Notes: generated by a model from the sequence alone, not told the origin. 64,000 nucleotides of DNA from Pontibacter vulgaris (GCF_022758145.1 NZ_JAJVDH010000004.1:310001-374000); one strand, 5' to 3'. Positions 1-9,586 are shown, numbered from the stretch's first letter. Numbers and translations: made by a program.

Positions 1-1979
1 TTCAAAGTATAGAAATTGCCGATAAAGACAGACTGGTTAAGCAATTGGAAGAAGCTTATGCCGAAGTAGCGCTGAGCCTTGACGGCCAGAACAAGAAGAT
101 ACTGGAGAACTGGAAAGACAAAGTACAGGCTTACAAGAATGAGTTCTACGTGTTCAAGGTTCGTGATAAAGAACTGAAGATTAAGACGCATACTGAATCG
201 CTTTCTCACCTACAGATTCCAAAAGTATCTACTCCTCGCTACGAAGCATGGGGTGATCTATTGAAGTGGAACCTGCAGGAGAACGTACCGGGTGAATTCC
301 CATACACAGCGGGTGTGTTCCCTTTCAAGCGCGAAGGCGAAGACCCTACCCGTATGTTTGCCGGTGAGGGTGGCCCAGAGCGTACCAACCGTCGCTTCCA
401 CTACGTGAGCTTGGGTATGCCAGCCAAGCGTCTTTCTACAGCGTTTGACTCTGTAACACTTTACGGTGAGGACCCTGACTTCCGTCCGGACATTTATGGT
501 AAGATAGGTAACTCTGGCGTAAGCATTTGCTGCCTGGATGATGCCAAAAAACTATACTCCGGCTTCAACCTGGCCGATCCGATGACATCGGTTTCGATGA
601 CCATCAACGGTCCGGCGGCTATACTTACCGGTTTCTTCATGAACGCCGCCATCGACCAGCAGTGCGAGCTTTACATTAAAGAACACGGCCTGGAAGAGGA
701 AGTAAACACGAAAATTGAAGCGATCTATAAAGAGAAAGGTGTTGAGCGTCCAAGATACCAGGGCGAGTTGCCAAAAGGCAATGATGGCTTAGGCCTGATG
801 TTGCTGGGGGTAACCGGTGACCAGGTATTGCCTGCGGAAGTATACGAGCCGATCAAGACCCGTACACTCGCAGCTGTTCGCGGAACCGTGCAGGCCGATA
901 TCCTGAAAGAAGATCAGGCACAGAATACCTGTATCTTCTCGACAGAGTTCTCGCTTCGTTTAATGGGTGACGTACAGTCGTATTTTATTGATAAGAACGT
1001 ACGTAACTTCTACTCGGTATCTATCTCTGGTTACCACATTGCTGAGGCTGGTGCTAACCCGATCTCGCAGCTGGCCTTTACGCTGGCTAACGGCTTTACC
1101 TTTGTAGAGTATTATGTGAGCCGCGGCATGGACATCAACAAGTTTGCGCCGAACCTAAGCTTCTTCTTCTCCAACGGTATCGATCCGGAGTATGCGGTTA
1201 TCGGTCGTGTGGCACGTAGGATCTGGGCGAAGGCGATGAAGCATAAGTATGGCGCGGATGCCCGCTCGCAGATGCTGAAATACCACATCCAGACGTCCGG
1301 CCGCTCGCTGCACGCACAGGAAATTGACTTCAACGATATTCGTACCACACTGCAGGCGCTTTACGCTATTTATGACAACTGTAACTCGCTGCACACCAAC
1401 GCTTACGACGAGGCCATCACAACACCTACGGAAGCATCTGTTCGTCGTGCGATGGCTATCCAGTTAATCATTAACCGCGAGCTGGGACTTGCCAAAAACG
1501 AGAACCCACTGCAGGGCTCATTCATCATCGAAGAGCTGACCGACCTGGTGGAAGAAGCAGTATTGTTAGAGTTTGACAGGATTACTGAACGTGGCGGTGT
1601 ACTGGGTGCTATGGAAACCATGTACCAGCGCGGTAAGATTCAGGAAGAAAGTTTATACTATGAGACCCTGAAGCATACAGGCGAGTACCCGATCATAGGT
1701 GTGAACACGTTCCTTTCTTCTACCGGTTCTCCTACGGTGTTGCCAACCGAAGTAATCCGTGCTACTGAAGAAGAGAAACAGTACCAGATCTCTATGCTGC
1801 AATCGCTGCAAAAGGGTAATGAAGATAAGACTGCAGATATGCTGAAGCGTATCCAGCAGGTGGCGATCAACAACGGCAACATCTTTGAAGAGATGATCGA
1901 AACGGTGAAATTCTGCTCCTTGGGCCAGATAACGAATGCGCTGTTTGAAGTTGGCGGACAGTACCGCAGAAATATGTAA
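1..1979 (+). CDS. icmF: IcmF-type fused acyl-CoA mutase, C-terminal part (5' end outside window)
   Basis: This is the mutase barrel of an adenosylcobalamin-dependent isobutyryl-CoA/methylmalonyl-CoA mutase family protein, which moves a carbon skeleton between branched and linear acyl-CoAs in the cytoplasm. The frame is open to the window edge through codons at 3-44, so the TTG at 45 is not the start. The segment with [20 protein letters not shown] followed by [15 protein letters not shown] is the IcmF-style substrate-binding region. The protein ends right after the barrel with no C-terminal B12 domain (no DxHxxG motif). That fits IcmF, where the B12 and MeaI-like GTPase domains precede the barrel, rather than a classical MCM large subunit. 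The exact substrate cannot be read from this fragment. Confidence 0.88.
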   Translation, partial: QSIEIADKDRLVKQLEEAYAEVALSLDGQNKKILENWKDKVQAYKNEFYVFKVRDKELKIKTHTESLSHLQIPKVSTPRYEAWGDLLKWNLQENVPGEFPYTAGVFPFKREGEDPTRMFAGEGGPERTNRRFHYVSLGMPAKRLSTAFDSVTLYGEDPDFRPDIYGKIGNSGVSICCLDDAKKLYSGFNLADPMTSVSMTINGPAAILTGFFMNAAIDQQCELYIKEHGLEEEVNTKIEAIYKEKGVERPRYQGELPKGNDGLGLMLLGVTGDQVLPAEVYEPIKTRTLAAVRGTVQADILKEDQAQNTCIFSTEFSLRLMGDVQSYFIDKNVRNFYSVSISGYHIAEAGANPISQLAFTLANGFTFVEYYVSRGMDINKFAPNLSFFFSNGIDPEYAVIGRVARRIWAKAMKHKYGADARSQMLKYHIQTSGRSLHAQEIDFNDIRTTLQALYAIYDNCNSLHTNAYDEAITTPTEASVRRAMAIQLIINRELGLAKNENPLQGSFIIEELTDLVEEAVLLEFDRITERGGVLGAMETMYQRGKIQEESLYYETLKHTGEYPIIGVNTFLSSTGSPTVLPTEVIRATEEEKQYQISMLQSLQKGNEDKTADMLKRIQQVAINNGNIFEEMIETVKFCSLGQITNALFEVGGQYRRNM

Positions 1980-2009
1980 GTTATATTTCAAAAGTATAAA
2001 GTATAAAAA

Positions 2010-2039
2010 AGGAGCCGGTGAAAACTGGCTTCTTTTTTG
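2010..2039 (+). terminator. Terminator after icmF
   Basis: An imperfect inverted repeat (AGGAGCCGGT / ACTGGCTTCT, GAAA loop) is followed by a run of T. It lies 30 bases after the icmF stop, and two AAGTATA words (1991-2005 region) sit directly in front of it. Confidence 0.7.
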
Positions 2040-2159
2040 TTATACAGCACCTTGTTATTTGTTATTAATAGTAAATTTAAAATATAATAATATAAAGGAG
2101 CAACCTGAATCACCAAAAAGCGTTAATGCTAATAGTTTAACTCCTCAACATCGTATCAC

Positions 2160-2291
2160 ATGAAACGTCTATCTACTATATCTTCGTTGTTCCTGTTAGG
2201 CACAACTTTTGGCTTTATCATGAAAGGATTGCTAACGCCACACAACATCGAAATTGATCTTTCAGATGAAGATTACCATTTATACTTGTAA
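2160..2291 (+). CDS. 43-aa hydrophobic small protein, function unknown
   Basis: An ATG at 2160 opens a 43-codon frame with a basic start (MKRLS), one hydrophobic segment at about residues 7-26 and a short acidic tail (DLSDEDYHLYL). This layout fits a single-pass inner-membrane peptide. I do not recognise a family. A strong hairpin terminator begins 20 bases after the stop, which supports the frame as a separately terminated transcription unit. No clear Shine-Dalgarno sequence precedes it, as is normal in Bacteroidota. The stop overlaps a TATACTT word. Confidence 0.45.
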   Translation: MKRLSTISSLFLLGTTFGFIMKGLLTPHNIEIDLSDEDYHLYL

Positions 2292-2311
2292 CCTAAAAAT
2301 ATATGATCAAA

Positions 2312-2357
2312 ACAAGAGCGGCCACTTTCGAAATCAGGAAAGTGGCCGCTCTTGTTT
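2312..2357. terminator. Strong 17-bp hairpin terminator
   Basis: A perfect 17-bp stem (2312-2328 with 2339-2355) has a 10-base loop and is followed by a short T-rich stretch. It separates the small ORF at 2160-2291 from the FKBP gene. Confidence 0.75.
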
Positions 2358-2478
2358 TATGCAAACCTCTTAGCTACAGGTATACCTGTACTCTGCTGTA
2401 ATATATTATTCTGTATACTTTTCTGGCAGTATACTTTGCCATCTATATCTCCAAAGAGGCAGGTAACTCTACGTTATA

Positions 2479-2509
2479 CTTTCCGTTCAGATGTAAATGT
2501 GTAGTTTTG
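2479..2509 (+). promoter_or_regulatory. Candidate Bacteroidota promoter of the FKBP gene
   Basis: TAGTTTTG at 2502-2509 matches the TAnnTTTG -7 consensus exactly. The -33 side is weak (CTTT/TTTC near 2479-2483). The start codon lies about 70 bases downstream. Confidence 0.35.
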
Positions 2510-2579
2510 TGGCGAAAGCCGCAAGGCTATGCAAATAATTACAACATAGCGCTCATGTTTGGCGCAAAATCTAAAACGA

Positions 2580-3179
2580 ATGGAATTGAAAGACAAGATC
2601 AGCTACATTATTGGCCGCGACATGGCTACTAACCTGAAAAAACAAGGCATTGATATTGAGGCAGAGCCTTTTATGCAAGGATTAAAAGAAGTGCTGGCAG
2701 GGCAGCCTTCATCTTTGTCAGCTAATGATGTGCAGGAGGCCATGATGGCGCTTCAGCAGGAAATGGGCCAGAAACAAGGTGCAAAAGCTGCAGATAACAA
2801 AAAAGCAGGCGAAGCTTTCTTAGCTGAAAACAAGGGCAAAGAAGGCGTAAAAACACTGCCAAGTGGTTTACAATACCAGGTGCTGCAGGAAGGTTCAGGC
2901 AAATCCCCATCTAGTTCTGATCAGGTTACAACTCATTACCACGGTACTTTAATAGATGGTACTGTTTTCGATTCATCGTATGAGCGTAACCAACCGGCTA
3001 CATTCCCGGTAAATGGCGTTATCGCCGGCTGGACTGAAGCATTGCAGTTAATGAAGGAAGGTGCAAAATGGCGCCTGTTTATACCATCAAACTTAGCGTA
3101 TGGCTCACAGGGCGCAGGCGATGTGATCGGGCCAAACTCTACTCTTATCTTTGATGTAGAGCTGATCTCGGTTAATTAA
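2580..3179 (+). CDS. FKBP-type peptidyl-prolyl cis-trans isomerase (FklB-like)
   Basis: Cis-trans isomerase acting on proline peptide bonds. The first half (residues 1-85) is a helical FkpA/FklB-like dimerisation region starting MELKDKISYIIG. The second half is an FKBP domain with the expected signatures: THYHGTLIDGTVFDSSY, then AGWTEALQLMKEGAKW, then FIPSNLAYG and STLIFDVELISV. I chose the ATG at 2580 (199 aa) over the TTG at 2559 because FklB proteins normally begin at this point. No signal peptide is visible, so a cytoplasmic location is likely. The gene stands alone between strong terminators. Confidence 0.9.
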   Translation: MELKDKISYIIGRDMATNLKKQGIDIEAEPFMQGLKEVLAGQPSSLSANDVQEAMMALQQEMGQKQGAKAADNKKAGEAFLAENKGKEGVKTLPSGLQYQVLQEGSGKSPSSSDQVTTHYHGTLIDGTVFDSSYERNQPATFPVNGVIAGWTEALQLMKEGAKWRLFIPSNLAYGSQGAGDVIGPNSTLIFDVELISVN

Positions 3180-3197
3180 CCTATACTGCTTTAAAAA

Positions 3198-3231
3198 CAA
3201 AATGCCGGGCTTTTAAAAGCCCGGCATTTTG
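3198..3231. terminator. Bidirectional terminator between convergent genes
   Basis: A perfect 34-base palindrome is centred at 3214/3215 (AAAATGCCGGGC core) with A/T runs on both sides. It serves the FKBP gene on the plus strand and the small STAS-like gene on the minus strand. Confidence 0.85.
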
Positions 3232-3234
3232 TTT

Positions 3235-3726
3235 TTATATACTTATTGTTTCTGTTTCAGCTTCAGTTATACTCTCCAGCCACCGCAAACTTTCCTCTAT
3301 GTATAAGTAATGGTTTATAATCAGAAAGTTATCGTTATAAATAAGTTCGTCTCCGTCAAGCTCACTTACAAGACTTTGGAAAGAATAAACCGGAAGTATA
3401 ATCGCAACAAAAATATTGCATTGCAACAATCTTAGTGCCTGAGAAAAAATATGCTTTATTACCCAAAGCTGGTCTTCGCGCTTGATGCTTTCACGATTCC
3501 GTAAATCAAGCACCCACCTGTTAGGTTTAAAATGCTTAACCATTTCAATTACCTTATAGTAACCAAATTTTACATCCGCAGAACTTACTTCGCCATGCCA
3601 TTCAATAAAGAGCATGTTTTTAGAAGCATCATACTTTGAGTGCAGTTTACCGGAAAAAGATATTTCAGTTGGGTATAAGTTCAATGTGTTTAATGGAAAA
3701 CTCTCCGTCATAATCTCGCTAGCCAT
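3235..3726 (-). CDS. SpoIIAA/STAS-like small protein, paralogue 1 of 3
   Basis: A 163-aa soluble protein of unknown function with two relatives in this window (5484-5933 and 8881-9297). All three share an ordered set of features. There is a first strand ending in a hydrophobic run (MLFIEW here), then RWVLDLRN with a conserved Asp, then a charged turn followed by a Trp (REDQLWV). A hydrophobic strand follows (FVAIILP), then an aromatic residue plus Leu (YSFQSLV), and a C-terminal strand and helix ending in EESLRWL. The pattern resembles single-domain SpoIIAA/STAS-like folds, which is an inference from pattern only. No signal peptide or membrane segment is present. It converges on the FKBP gene. 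Confidence 0.75.
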   Translation of the reverse strand: MASEIMTESFPLNTLNLYPTEISFSGKLHSKYDASKNMLFIEWHGEVSSADVKFGYYKVIEMVKHFKPNRWVLDLRNRESIKREDQLWVIKHIFSQALRLLQCNIFVAIILPVYSFQSLVSELDGDELIYNDNFLIINHYLYIEESLRWLESITEAETETISI

Positions 3727-4025
3727 TCATGTGAAGAATAATACTTGCTGTACTTTAATTAATGTTAAATGCTTGTACAGGCAATTTTAAGATTACATTT
3801 CTGTACAAAGATGAACACAGAATAGATTTTAAGCAAGATTTATTTGAATATATTATACTTTAAATATTCTGTAGCTCTTAAACAGCTGATTCTTATAACG
3901 TAAGCATAGTGATACAATTTTATACTTTATACATAAATATTTCCTTTAGCATATAAATCGCCGAACAAAACTATCTGGGAACCGTTCTAAAAATCGTTTT
4001 AATATTCATTTCAAAACTATTTAGT
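3727..4025. other. AT-rich intergenic region upstream of glutamate dehydrogenase
   Basis: About 300 bases between divergent genes. It is strongly AT-rich and contains two TATACTT words (near 3853 and 3930). I see no convincing ORF, hairpin or exact TAnnTTTG promoter here. Promoters for both flanking genes are expected inside it. Confidence 0.5.
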
Positions 4026-5450
4026 ATGGCACAAAACCATAACGAAGGAAAAAAATTCCTGGATAGTGTTCACCAGTATTTCGATCATGCAGCCAGCTAT
4101 TCGCGCCTTGACTCCGGTATACTAGCACAAATAAAAGCATGCAACAGCGTTTATAAAGTGTCTTTTCCGGTTGAAGTAGACGGCAAAATCGAAGTGATTG
4201 AGGGAATACGGGTACAGCACAGCCATCATAAGCTGCCTTCTAAAGGGGGCATCAGGTATAGCCTACAGGTAGATGAAGATGAGGTTAAAGCCCTTGCTAC
4301 CCTTATGACTTTTAAATGCGCCGTAGTAGATGTGCCATTTGGAGGGGCAAAGGGTGGTGTCAAGATAAACCCAAGAACGAGCTCTGTTAAAACTCTTGAA
4401 AAAGTCACCCGCCGCTACGCTGCCGAACTTATAAAGAAAAACCTTATTGGCCCAGGCATGGATGTACCGGCACCGGACTATGGTACTGGCAGCCGCGAAA
4501 TGGCCTGGATTGCCGATACCTACCAGGCACTAAAGTATGGCGAAACAAACGGCCTTGGTTGCGTTACCGGCAAGCCTGTAGGCCAGGGAGGAATCAGGGG
4601 GCGTGCAGAAGCAACCGGACTAGGTGTATACTATGGTATAAGAGAAGCTTTAGGTGACACAGAACTTTTAAAAAATACTGGTATTACCGGCAATACGCTG
4701 CAGGGTAAACGAATCATAGTACAGGGGCTGGGTAATGTGGGCTACCATGCGGCATACTTTTGCCAACAGGATGGCGGTCTTATTATAGGAATTGCAGAAC
4801 GTGAAGGCGGAATTTACGACCCTAACGGGCTTGACGTTCAGGATGTTTTCAAGCACCGCAATGAAACAGGTTCGATCCTGAACTATAAAAACGCTAAGAA
4901 CATAGAAAACTCACTGCTTTTGCTTGAGGAAGAATGCGATATACTTATACCTGCTGCCCTGGAAAACCAGATTACGCAGGAAAATGCGGCAAATATAAAG
5001 GCTAAAATAATTGCTGAAGGCGCTAACGGGCCTGTAACCGGTGATGCCGAAAAAATACTTCTTGCTAATGGCATTATTCTTTTGCCAGATCTTTATCTGA
5101 ATGCAGGGGGTGTTACAGTTTCATACTTTGAGTGGCTGAAGAACTTATCAAATGTGCGCTTTGGCCGCATGGGTAAACGCGCCGAAGAAGCCAGTTATAA
5201 GAGATTGGTTAACGCAATTGAATCATCATCAGGAAAGAGCCTGACTGCACAGGAAAAGGCTTTACTGACGCAGGGCTCAGATGAAATAAAAATGGTAAGA
5301 TCGGGTCTAGAAGATACGATGATCAACGCCTACCATGAGATACGCGAGGTGATGAAGCAAAAAGGAATAGCTGATATGCGCACCGCTGCCTTTTTATCAG
5401 CCATAGAAAAAATAGGTGTTAGCTATGAGGCACTGGGCATTTTCCCATAG
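4026..5450 (+). CDS. Glu/Leu/Phe/Val dehydrogenase (glutamate dehydrogenase type)
   Basis: A 474-aa oxidoreductase that most probably interconverts glutamate and 2-oxoglutarate plus ammonia with NAD(P). The substrate-binding half carries KGGIRYSLQVDEDEVKALA, the catalytic-lysine region MTFKCAVVDVPFGGAKGGV (Lys97 and Lys109) and GPGMDVPAPDYGTGSREMAW. The dinucleotide-binding half has GLGNVG near residues 235-240 and IAEGANGPVT. Length and motif order are those of the hexameric family. It is a single gene with no partner that would show catabolic versus assimilatory use. The substrate assignment within the Glu/Leu/Phe/Val family is by overall similarity and length. Confidence 0.92.
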   Translation: MAQNHNEGKKFLDSVHQYFDHAASYSRLDSGILAQIKACNSVYKVSFPVEVDGKIEVIEGIRVQHSHHKLPSKGGIRYSLQVDEDEVKALATLMTFKCAVVDVPFGGAKGGVKINPRTSSVKTLEKVTRRYAAELIKKNLIGPGMDVPAPDYGTGSREMAWIADTYQALKYGETNGLGCVTGKPVGQGGIRGRAEATGLGVYYGIREALGDTELLKNTGITGNTLQGKRIIVQGLGNVGYHAAYFCQQDGGLIIGIAEREGGIYDPNGLDVQDVFKHRNETGSILNYKNAKNIENSLLLLEEECDILIPAALENQITQENAANIKAKIIAEGANGPVTGDAEKILLANGIILLPDLYLNAGGVTVSYFEWLKNLSNVRFGRMGKRAEEASYKRLVNAIESSSGKSLTAQEKALLTQGSDEIKMVRSGLEDTMINAYHEIREVMKQKGIADMRTAAFLSAIEKIGVSYEALGIFP

Positions 5451-5483
5451 CCCTAATATTAGCTTTAATAATTTGAAGTATAA

Positions 5484-5933
5484 TTAATGGCCGGTATGTT
5501 GCAAAACAGCAGTGTACCGGCCTTCATAAATATCACCAAGCCAACTAAGGGCCTCTTCCTGCTCTGTAAAATAGTTAAAATGAATAAAATCGTTATTAGG
5601 AACAGCTGGCGTAGCAAGGTAATTAGTAACTAATGCTTTAAAATGATCTTCCGAAAATACAACTGCAGCATAAATATCATCCCGGATAATATTATACACC
5701 AGTGCATAATATTCTGAATAAAGCCAGCCTTCCTGCTCCCTGTTTAAAGAGCCACTTAGGGTAAGATCAGTACAATAAAGTTTCACATACGGGTGGCCAG
5801 CCACATAATTAAGCGTACTTAAGTAAGCCTCTTTAAAAGCTGCAGTTTCCGGCATTTTTACCCACTTCATTAAAATACTTTGTGTATCCATGCAGTGAGA
5901 AATAGTTACAAATGGTGTCTTAAAAATTACCAT
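5484..5933 (-). CDS. SpoIIAA/STAS-like small protein, paralogue 2 of 3
   Basis: A 149-aa relative of the proteins at 3235-3726 and 8881-9297. It keeps the shared frame: QSILMKW, then a Tyr/Asp strand (KLYCTDL), a charged turn before Trp (REQEGWLYSEYY), the strand IYAAVVFSEDHFKALV, and a C-terminal FIHFNYF then EEALSWL. An in-frame ATG at 5891 would give a 135-aa form that starts where the alignable region begins, so the true start is uncertain. The gene converges on the glutamate dehydrogenase gene, 33 bases from its stop. Function unknown. No membrane segment. Confidence 0.72.
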   Translation of the reverse strand: MVIFKTPFVTISHCMDTQSILMKWVKMPETAAFKEAYLSTLNYVAGHPYVKLYCTDLTLSGSLNREQEGWLYSEYYALVYNIIRDDIYAAVVFSEDHFKALVTNYLATPAVPNNDFIHFNYFTEQEEALSWLGDIYEGRYTAVLQHTGH

Positions 5934-6172
5934 ACACCTTTAAACGGGTTATAATATGCTGTTATCTAAATATATAATTTTGAATATAAATATTTCAGAC
6001 ACTCACTGCAACTCTCCCCTTGTAATAGTTTTAATTAATTTTAAATCTTCCTGGTATCTATAAAAAATTTATGAAGCAATTTAACTTTATGCCTACATAA
6101 GACTTTATACTAAAATCTAGTGCCTGACGTATAAACTCTGAAGCCTCTTTAAACTGCTGTGCTGCAAAATCT

Positions 6173-6904
6173 ATGAACGACAAGTATAACCTGTTCATGC
6201 CTGCTCTGGTACTTGGCATCAGTCTCGTATTGAGCACCATTATTTTTGCAGGTTTCTGGAACAAACGCGCAAAAACAAATCAGACCATAACAGTTACCGG
6301 TTCAGCAAAAAGAGTAATCAATTCAGATGTAGGTATTTTACGTGGCAACCTTCAGGCTACAGGGGCAACTGCCGAAGAAGCTTATAAACGGCTGCAAGCG
6401 CAGAGGCCAACCGTTTTTGCATACCTGAAACAACAAGGTTTTGAGGATAAAGCTATAAATCAGTATACCATCAACCTGAACCCTGTTTTTGAGCTCAGCA
6501 TCCAGGGCTACCCAACCAACAGAGTACTGGAGTATAATGCAAATCAGCAGATCGAGATAAAATCAAAAGATGTAGCTAAAATAAAGCGTGTTTCGCTGGA
6601 TATAACCTCGCTTGTAAATAAAGGTGTTAGTTTTTCTGTAAACCCACCCGAATACTACTATACTAAATTAGCGGATATTAAAATTGACATTCAGGCCGAC
6701 GCAGCCAAAGACGCACTGAACCGTGCTCAGAAAATTGCAAGTGCTACCGGCAGTAGCCTCGGTCCTATTTCGAATGCCCGGATGGGCGTATTGCAAATTA
6801 CTCCCGTAAATTCTAACATAGTTTCGGATTACGGTGTGAACGATGTTTCATCTATCGAGAAAGAGATAACAGCAGTAGTTAACGCTTCTTTCCGGCTGGA
6901 ATAA
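6173..6904 (+). CDS. SIMPL (DUF541) domain protein, membrane-anchored
   Basis: A 243-aa protein with one N-terminal membrane segment (about residues 8-28) followed by a SIMPL/DUF541 domain. ITVTGSAKRVINSDVG opens the domain, and the TAEEAYKRLQ / QQGF helix-turn and the later AADAAKDALNRAQKIA-type helix are characteristic. The domain should face the periplasm. SIMPL proteins are widespread envelope proteins of uncertain biochemical role. The gene is alone and ends at a bidirectional terminator shared with the M61 peptidase gene. Confidence 0.88.
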   Translation: MNDKYNLFMPALVLGISLVLSTIIFAGFWNKRAKTNQTITVTGSAKRVINSDVGILRGNLQATGATAEEAYKRLQAQRPTVFAYLKQQGFEDKAINQYTINLNPVFELSIQGYPTNRVLEYNANQQIEIKSKDVAKIKRVSLDITSLVNKGVSFSVNPPEYYYTKLADIKIDIQADAAKDALNRAQKIASATGSSLGPISNARMGVLQITPVNSNIVSDYGVNDVSSIEKEITAVVNASFRLE

Positions 6905-6939
6905 AAAAGGGCAGCTCTTTGCAGGAGCTGCCCTTTTTT
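6903..6939. terminator. Bidirectional terminator between SIMPL and M61 genes
   Basis: The stem AAAAAAGGGCAGCTC / GAGCTGCCCTTTTTT has a short loop and A/T tracts on both sides. It starts at the SIMPL stop codon. A TATACTTTA word follows at about 6945. Confidence 0.85.
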
Positions 6940-6962
6940 ATTTTTATACTTTACAGTTTACC

Positions 6963-8771
6963 TTAAGCGTTCGCAATTTTAAGCCATTTCTTAAAGATTT
7001 TCTGCTGTAGTTCGGTTGGGTTTTGTACTTGCTCAAAACGATAGCGCACGTTTTTATCCTGTACCAAAGGCACTTCAAGCGTCAGTAATTTACCATCACG
7101 GCTTACCAGCACCTCAACTTTTTCGCCAATAGCGCGGCCAGCCAGGAAGCTGTTTACATTTCCCTCAACGCGGTAACCATCTATTGCAATAATTTCATCG
7201 TTTACATTAAGGCCGCCATCCCAGGAACTGCTGCCTCTTGCCACACTTGTAATAACATTTCGGCCGTTAGTTTGTGATGTTGCTGCACCCCAGTTTATTT
7301 CTTTCGAGCCTTCGTTTACATTTACCAGTTTAAGGCCTGCTGCTTCGAAGTAACTGTTATAGTCTGGCGTTTTAGTACCATTGATATAATCTCTGAAAAA
7401 GGCATCCATTTTCTTGCCTGCCATCAGCTCCACAGCCTCCTGAAACTCTTTCTCTGTATAACCACGGTTCAGCTTCTTGTAATACTTGTTATACATGTAG
7501 CGCATGGCATCATCCAAACTCTTCTCTCCTTTCGTGCTTTTCATGATCTCCATGTTAAGCAACTGCCCCATTACCCCGCCTTTTGTATAGTAAGACACTT
7601 CGGCATTGTTGGAATTCTCGTTACGGCGGTAATACTTAATCCAGGCATCCAGGCTGCTTTCACTTACCGTCTGAATCTTGTTACCAGGCGTGTTCTCTAC
7701 CGAGCTTATACTTCCGGCCACTACATCTAGGTAACGCTGCGGCGAAATCATTCCAGCCCTGCGTGCGATCAGGTCATCATAATAACTTGTGATGCCTTCA
7801 GATACCCATAGCAGGGAAGTATAATTTTCCTGATCGTAATTAAATGGACCAAGCGGGAACGGGCGCAGGCGCTTTACATTCCAAAGATGAAAGTACTCAT
7901 GAGCCACTAAACTTAAAAAACCAGTATAACCGCTTTCGGTGCCATAGCTCGAGCGTGTCGTTTGCAGGGTAGTAGAGTTAAGGTGTTCTAATCCGCCACC
8001 GCCGCGCTGCAGGTTATGCACGATAAATACATAGCGCTCAACAGGCAGTTCACCCATAACGCTGATAGCTTCTTCCGTTACTTTTTTCATGTCGGCAGTC
8101 AGGCGTTTTGCATCGTAATTGCCTTCGCCATACATGGCAACTTCATGAGGTATTCCATTGGCTGTAAACTGCAACACTTCATGGTTACCAATCTCCAGCG
8201 GGGAATCTGCCAGAATATCGTAGTCAGGGAAAGTATACGTAAAGTTGCCGGTACTCTTCAGGCCTGTAGATACCTTGTTCCAGCCTTTATAGGGTTTTAC
8301 AACCAATGTTCCATTCTCTTTCTGGTAACCATCCGGGTACATGAACATGCTGGTACCGTTTACATAACCATGCGAGGCATCCAGGAAACTGGTGCGTACG
8401 GTTAATTCAAAGGCGTATACTTTATACTTCACCCGTACCACATCGGCTTTATTGCTGTACACGCGCCAGGTATTCTTGTTTATTTTTTGGGCGCTTAGTG
8501 CTTTACCGGCTTTGTCTGAAGCTTCGAAGCTTTCTACGTTTTTAGCAAACTCGCGCACCAGGTAAGAGCCCGGCGCCCAGACAGGCAATTTATAATCGAT
8601 ATACTTTTTACGGGCACCCTGCAATTCCATTTCCACTTCAAAGTAGTGGGTATGTGGTTCCGGCATCGAGAGTGTATACTTTATATCGGCTGCCAAAGCA
8701 GCGGCTGCATGGTAGAAGTATAAAAGAAAAAATAAAAAGAGTGAGTTAGTTAGTTGCTTTCGTGTAAGCAT
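6963..8771 (-). CDS. M61 family metallopeptidase with PDZ domain, exported
   Basis: A glycyl-aminopeptidase-like zinc peptidase of the M61 family. The ATG at 8771 gives a 602-aa protein whose first 28 residues form a signal peptide (LFLFFLLYFYHAAAALAAD). The longer start at 8804 would place 11 residues in front of it and is less likely. An N-terminal beta domain with WAPGSYLVREFAKNVE is followed by the zinc motif HEYFHLWNVKRLRP (about residues 291-304) and the third-ligand region WVSEGITSYYDDL. A PDZ domain occupies about residues 480-570 (RGSSSWDGGLNVNDEIIAIDG). The expected location is periplasm or cell surface. The neighbours do not suggest a specific substrate. Confidence 0.92.
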   Translation of the reverse strand: MLTRKQLTNSLFLFFLLYFYHAAAALAADIKYTLSMPEPHTHYFEVEMELQGARKKYIDYKLPVWAPGSYLVREFAKNVESFEASDKAGKALSAQKINKNTWRVYSNKADVVRVKYKVYAFELTVRTSFLDASHGYVNGTSMFMYPDGYQKENGTLVVKPYKGWNKVSTGLKSTGNFTYTFPDYDILADSPLEIGNHEVLQFTANGIPHEVAMYGEGNYDAKRLTADMKKVTEEAISVMGELPVERYVFIVHNLQRGGGGLEHLNSTTLQTTRSSYGTESGYTGFLSLVAHEYFHLWNVKRLRPFPLGPFNYDQENYTSLLWVSEGITSYYDDLIARRAGMISPQRYLDVVAGSISSVENTPGNKIQTVSESSLDAWIKYYRRNENSNNAEVSYYTKGGVMGQLLNMEIMKSTKGEKSLDDAMRYMYNKYYKKLNRGYTEKEFQEAVELMAGKKMDAFFRDYINGTKTPDYNSYFEAAGLKLVNVNEGSKEINWGAATSQTNGRNVITSVARGSSSWDGGLNVNDEIIAIDGYRVEGNVNSFLAGRAIGEKVEVLVSRDGKLLTLEVPLVQDKNVRYRFEQVQNPTELQQKIFKKWLKIANA

Positions 8772-8880
8772 ATTTTGGATAGGATTTAGGTTAAGGTTTG
8801 GCATTTTACAATAAATTGCCAGCTTTTCAAAATCCGGATCCCAAAGAAAGGCATTGCTATGGAGTAGCGGGAAAGTTTAC

Positions 8881-9297
8881 TTAGTGATGCACAGAATGAT
8901 TTTTTAACCAGGCCTTGGCTTCTTCTATGTCGCAGAAGGTGCTAAAAATTACGAATGAATTATAGCTCTGCAGCCCATAAGAACCTGCCTCGTTCAGCAT
9001 GCGTTGGTAACAATTTTCGGCCACAACTATAGCTACATAATTATCTGAGCCCAACGACATCATAATCTGGGGGAAAAGCTGTACCTGCACCCACGACTCT
9101 TCTTCTTCGCTTAATTCGCCTATGCTCCTGTAATCCAGCAGCCATTGTTTTAAATTATGCGCTTTTGCGAATCGTAAAGCCTGTAGGTGCCCTTCTCTGA
9201 ATTCCTCAGAATTCACAGCTCCCCGACACTGCAGAAAAATTCTTTCCTGCGTTTCATCAAAAGAAGCTTCCAAAGATTTTGAATTAAACACCTTCAT
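8881..9297 (-). CDS. SpoIIAA/STAS-like small protein, paralogue 3 of 3
   Basis: A 138-aa relative of the products of 3235-3726 and 5484-5933. The same landmarks appear in the same order: RIFLQCRG, QWLLDYRS with the conserved Asp, EEEESWVQVQLF with the conserved Trp, YVAIVVAENCYQRML, and FVIFSTFCDIEEAKAWL at the end. It starts ATG with KVFNSKSLEASFDE. No membrane segment or signal peptide is present. The protein is probably a small single-domain cytosolic factor, but its role is unknown. The three copies lie on the same strand within 6 kb, separated by unrelated genes. Confidence 0.75.
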   Translation of the reverse strand: MKVFNSKSLEASFDETQERIFLQCRGAVNSEEFREGHLQALRFAKAHNLKQWLLDYRSIGELSEEEESWVQVQLFPQIMMSLGSDNYVAIVVAENCYQRMLNEAGSYGLQSYNSFVIFSTFCDIEEAKAWLKNHSVHH

Positions 9298-9586
9298 CTT
9301 AACACCAACAATTATCTGCTTTACAAAATTATGAAATTTTTATATTTAATTTAACTTTTATAATAAATATTTTTCTGTTTTCCTGATATATAAGTGAATG
9401 TTAACTAAATAGTGACGAAGTGAATTTTAAGAAAAGTAAACTATTTGAAGCTATGTAACTGTTAAACTAAGTATAGCAGTGCAATCAAGGGTACTATTAG
9501 CCTAAGCTGGTACCTAACGAACAAGTATAATACAGGTTTGGCACGGTATTATCTTAGTATATGCTACCACTAAATAAGTATAAATT

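Noticed and set aside
1936..2163. 75-aa ORF after icmF
   Set aside because: It runs through the icmF terminator hairpin and AAGTATA words and has no domain.
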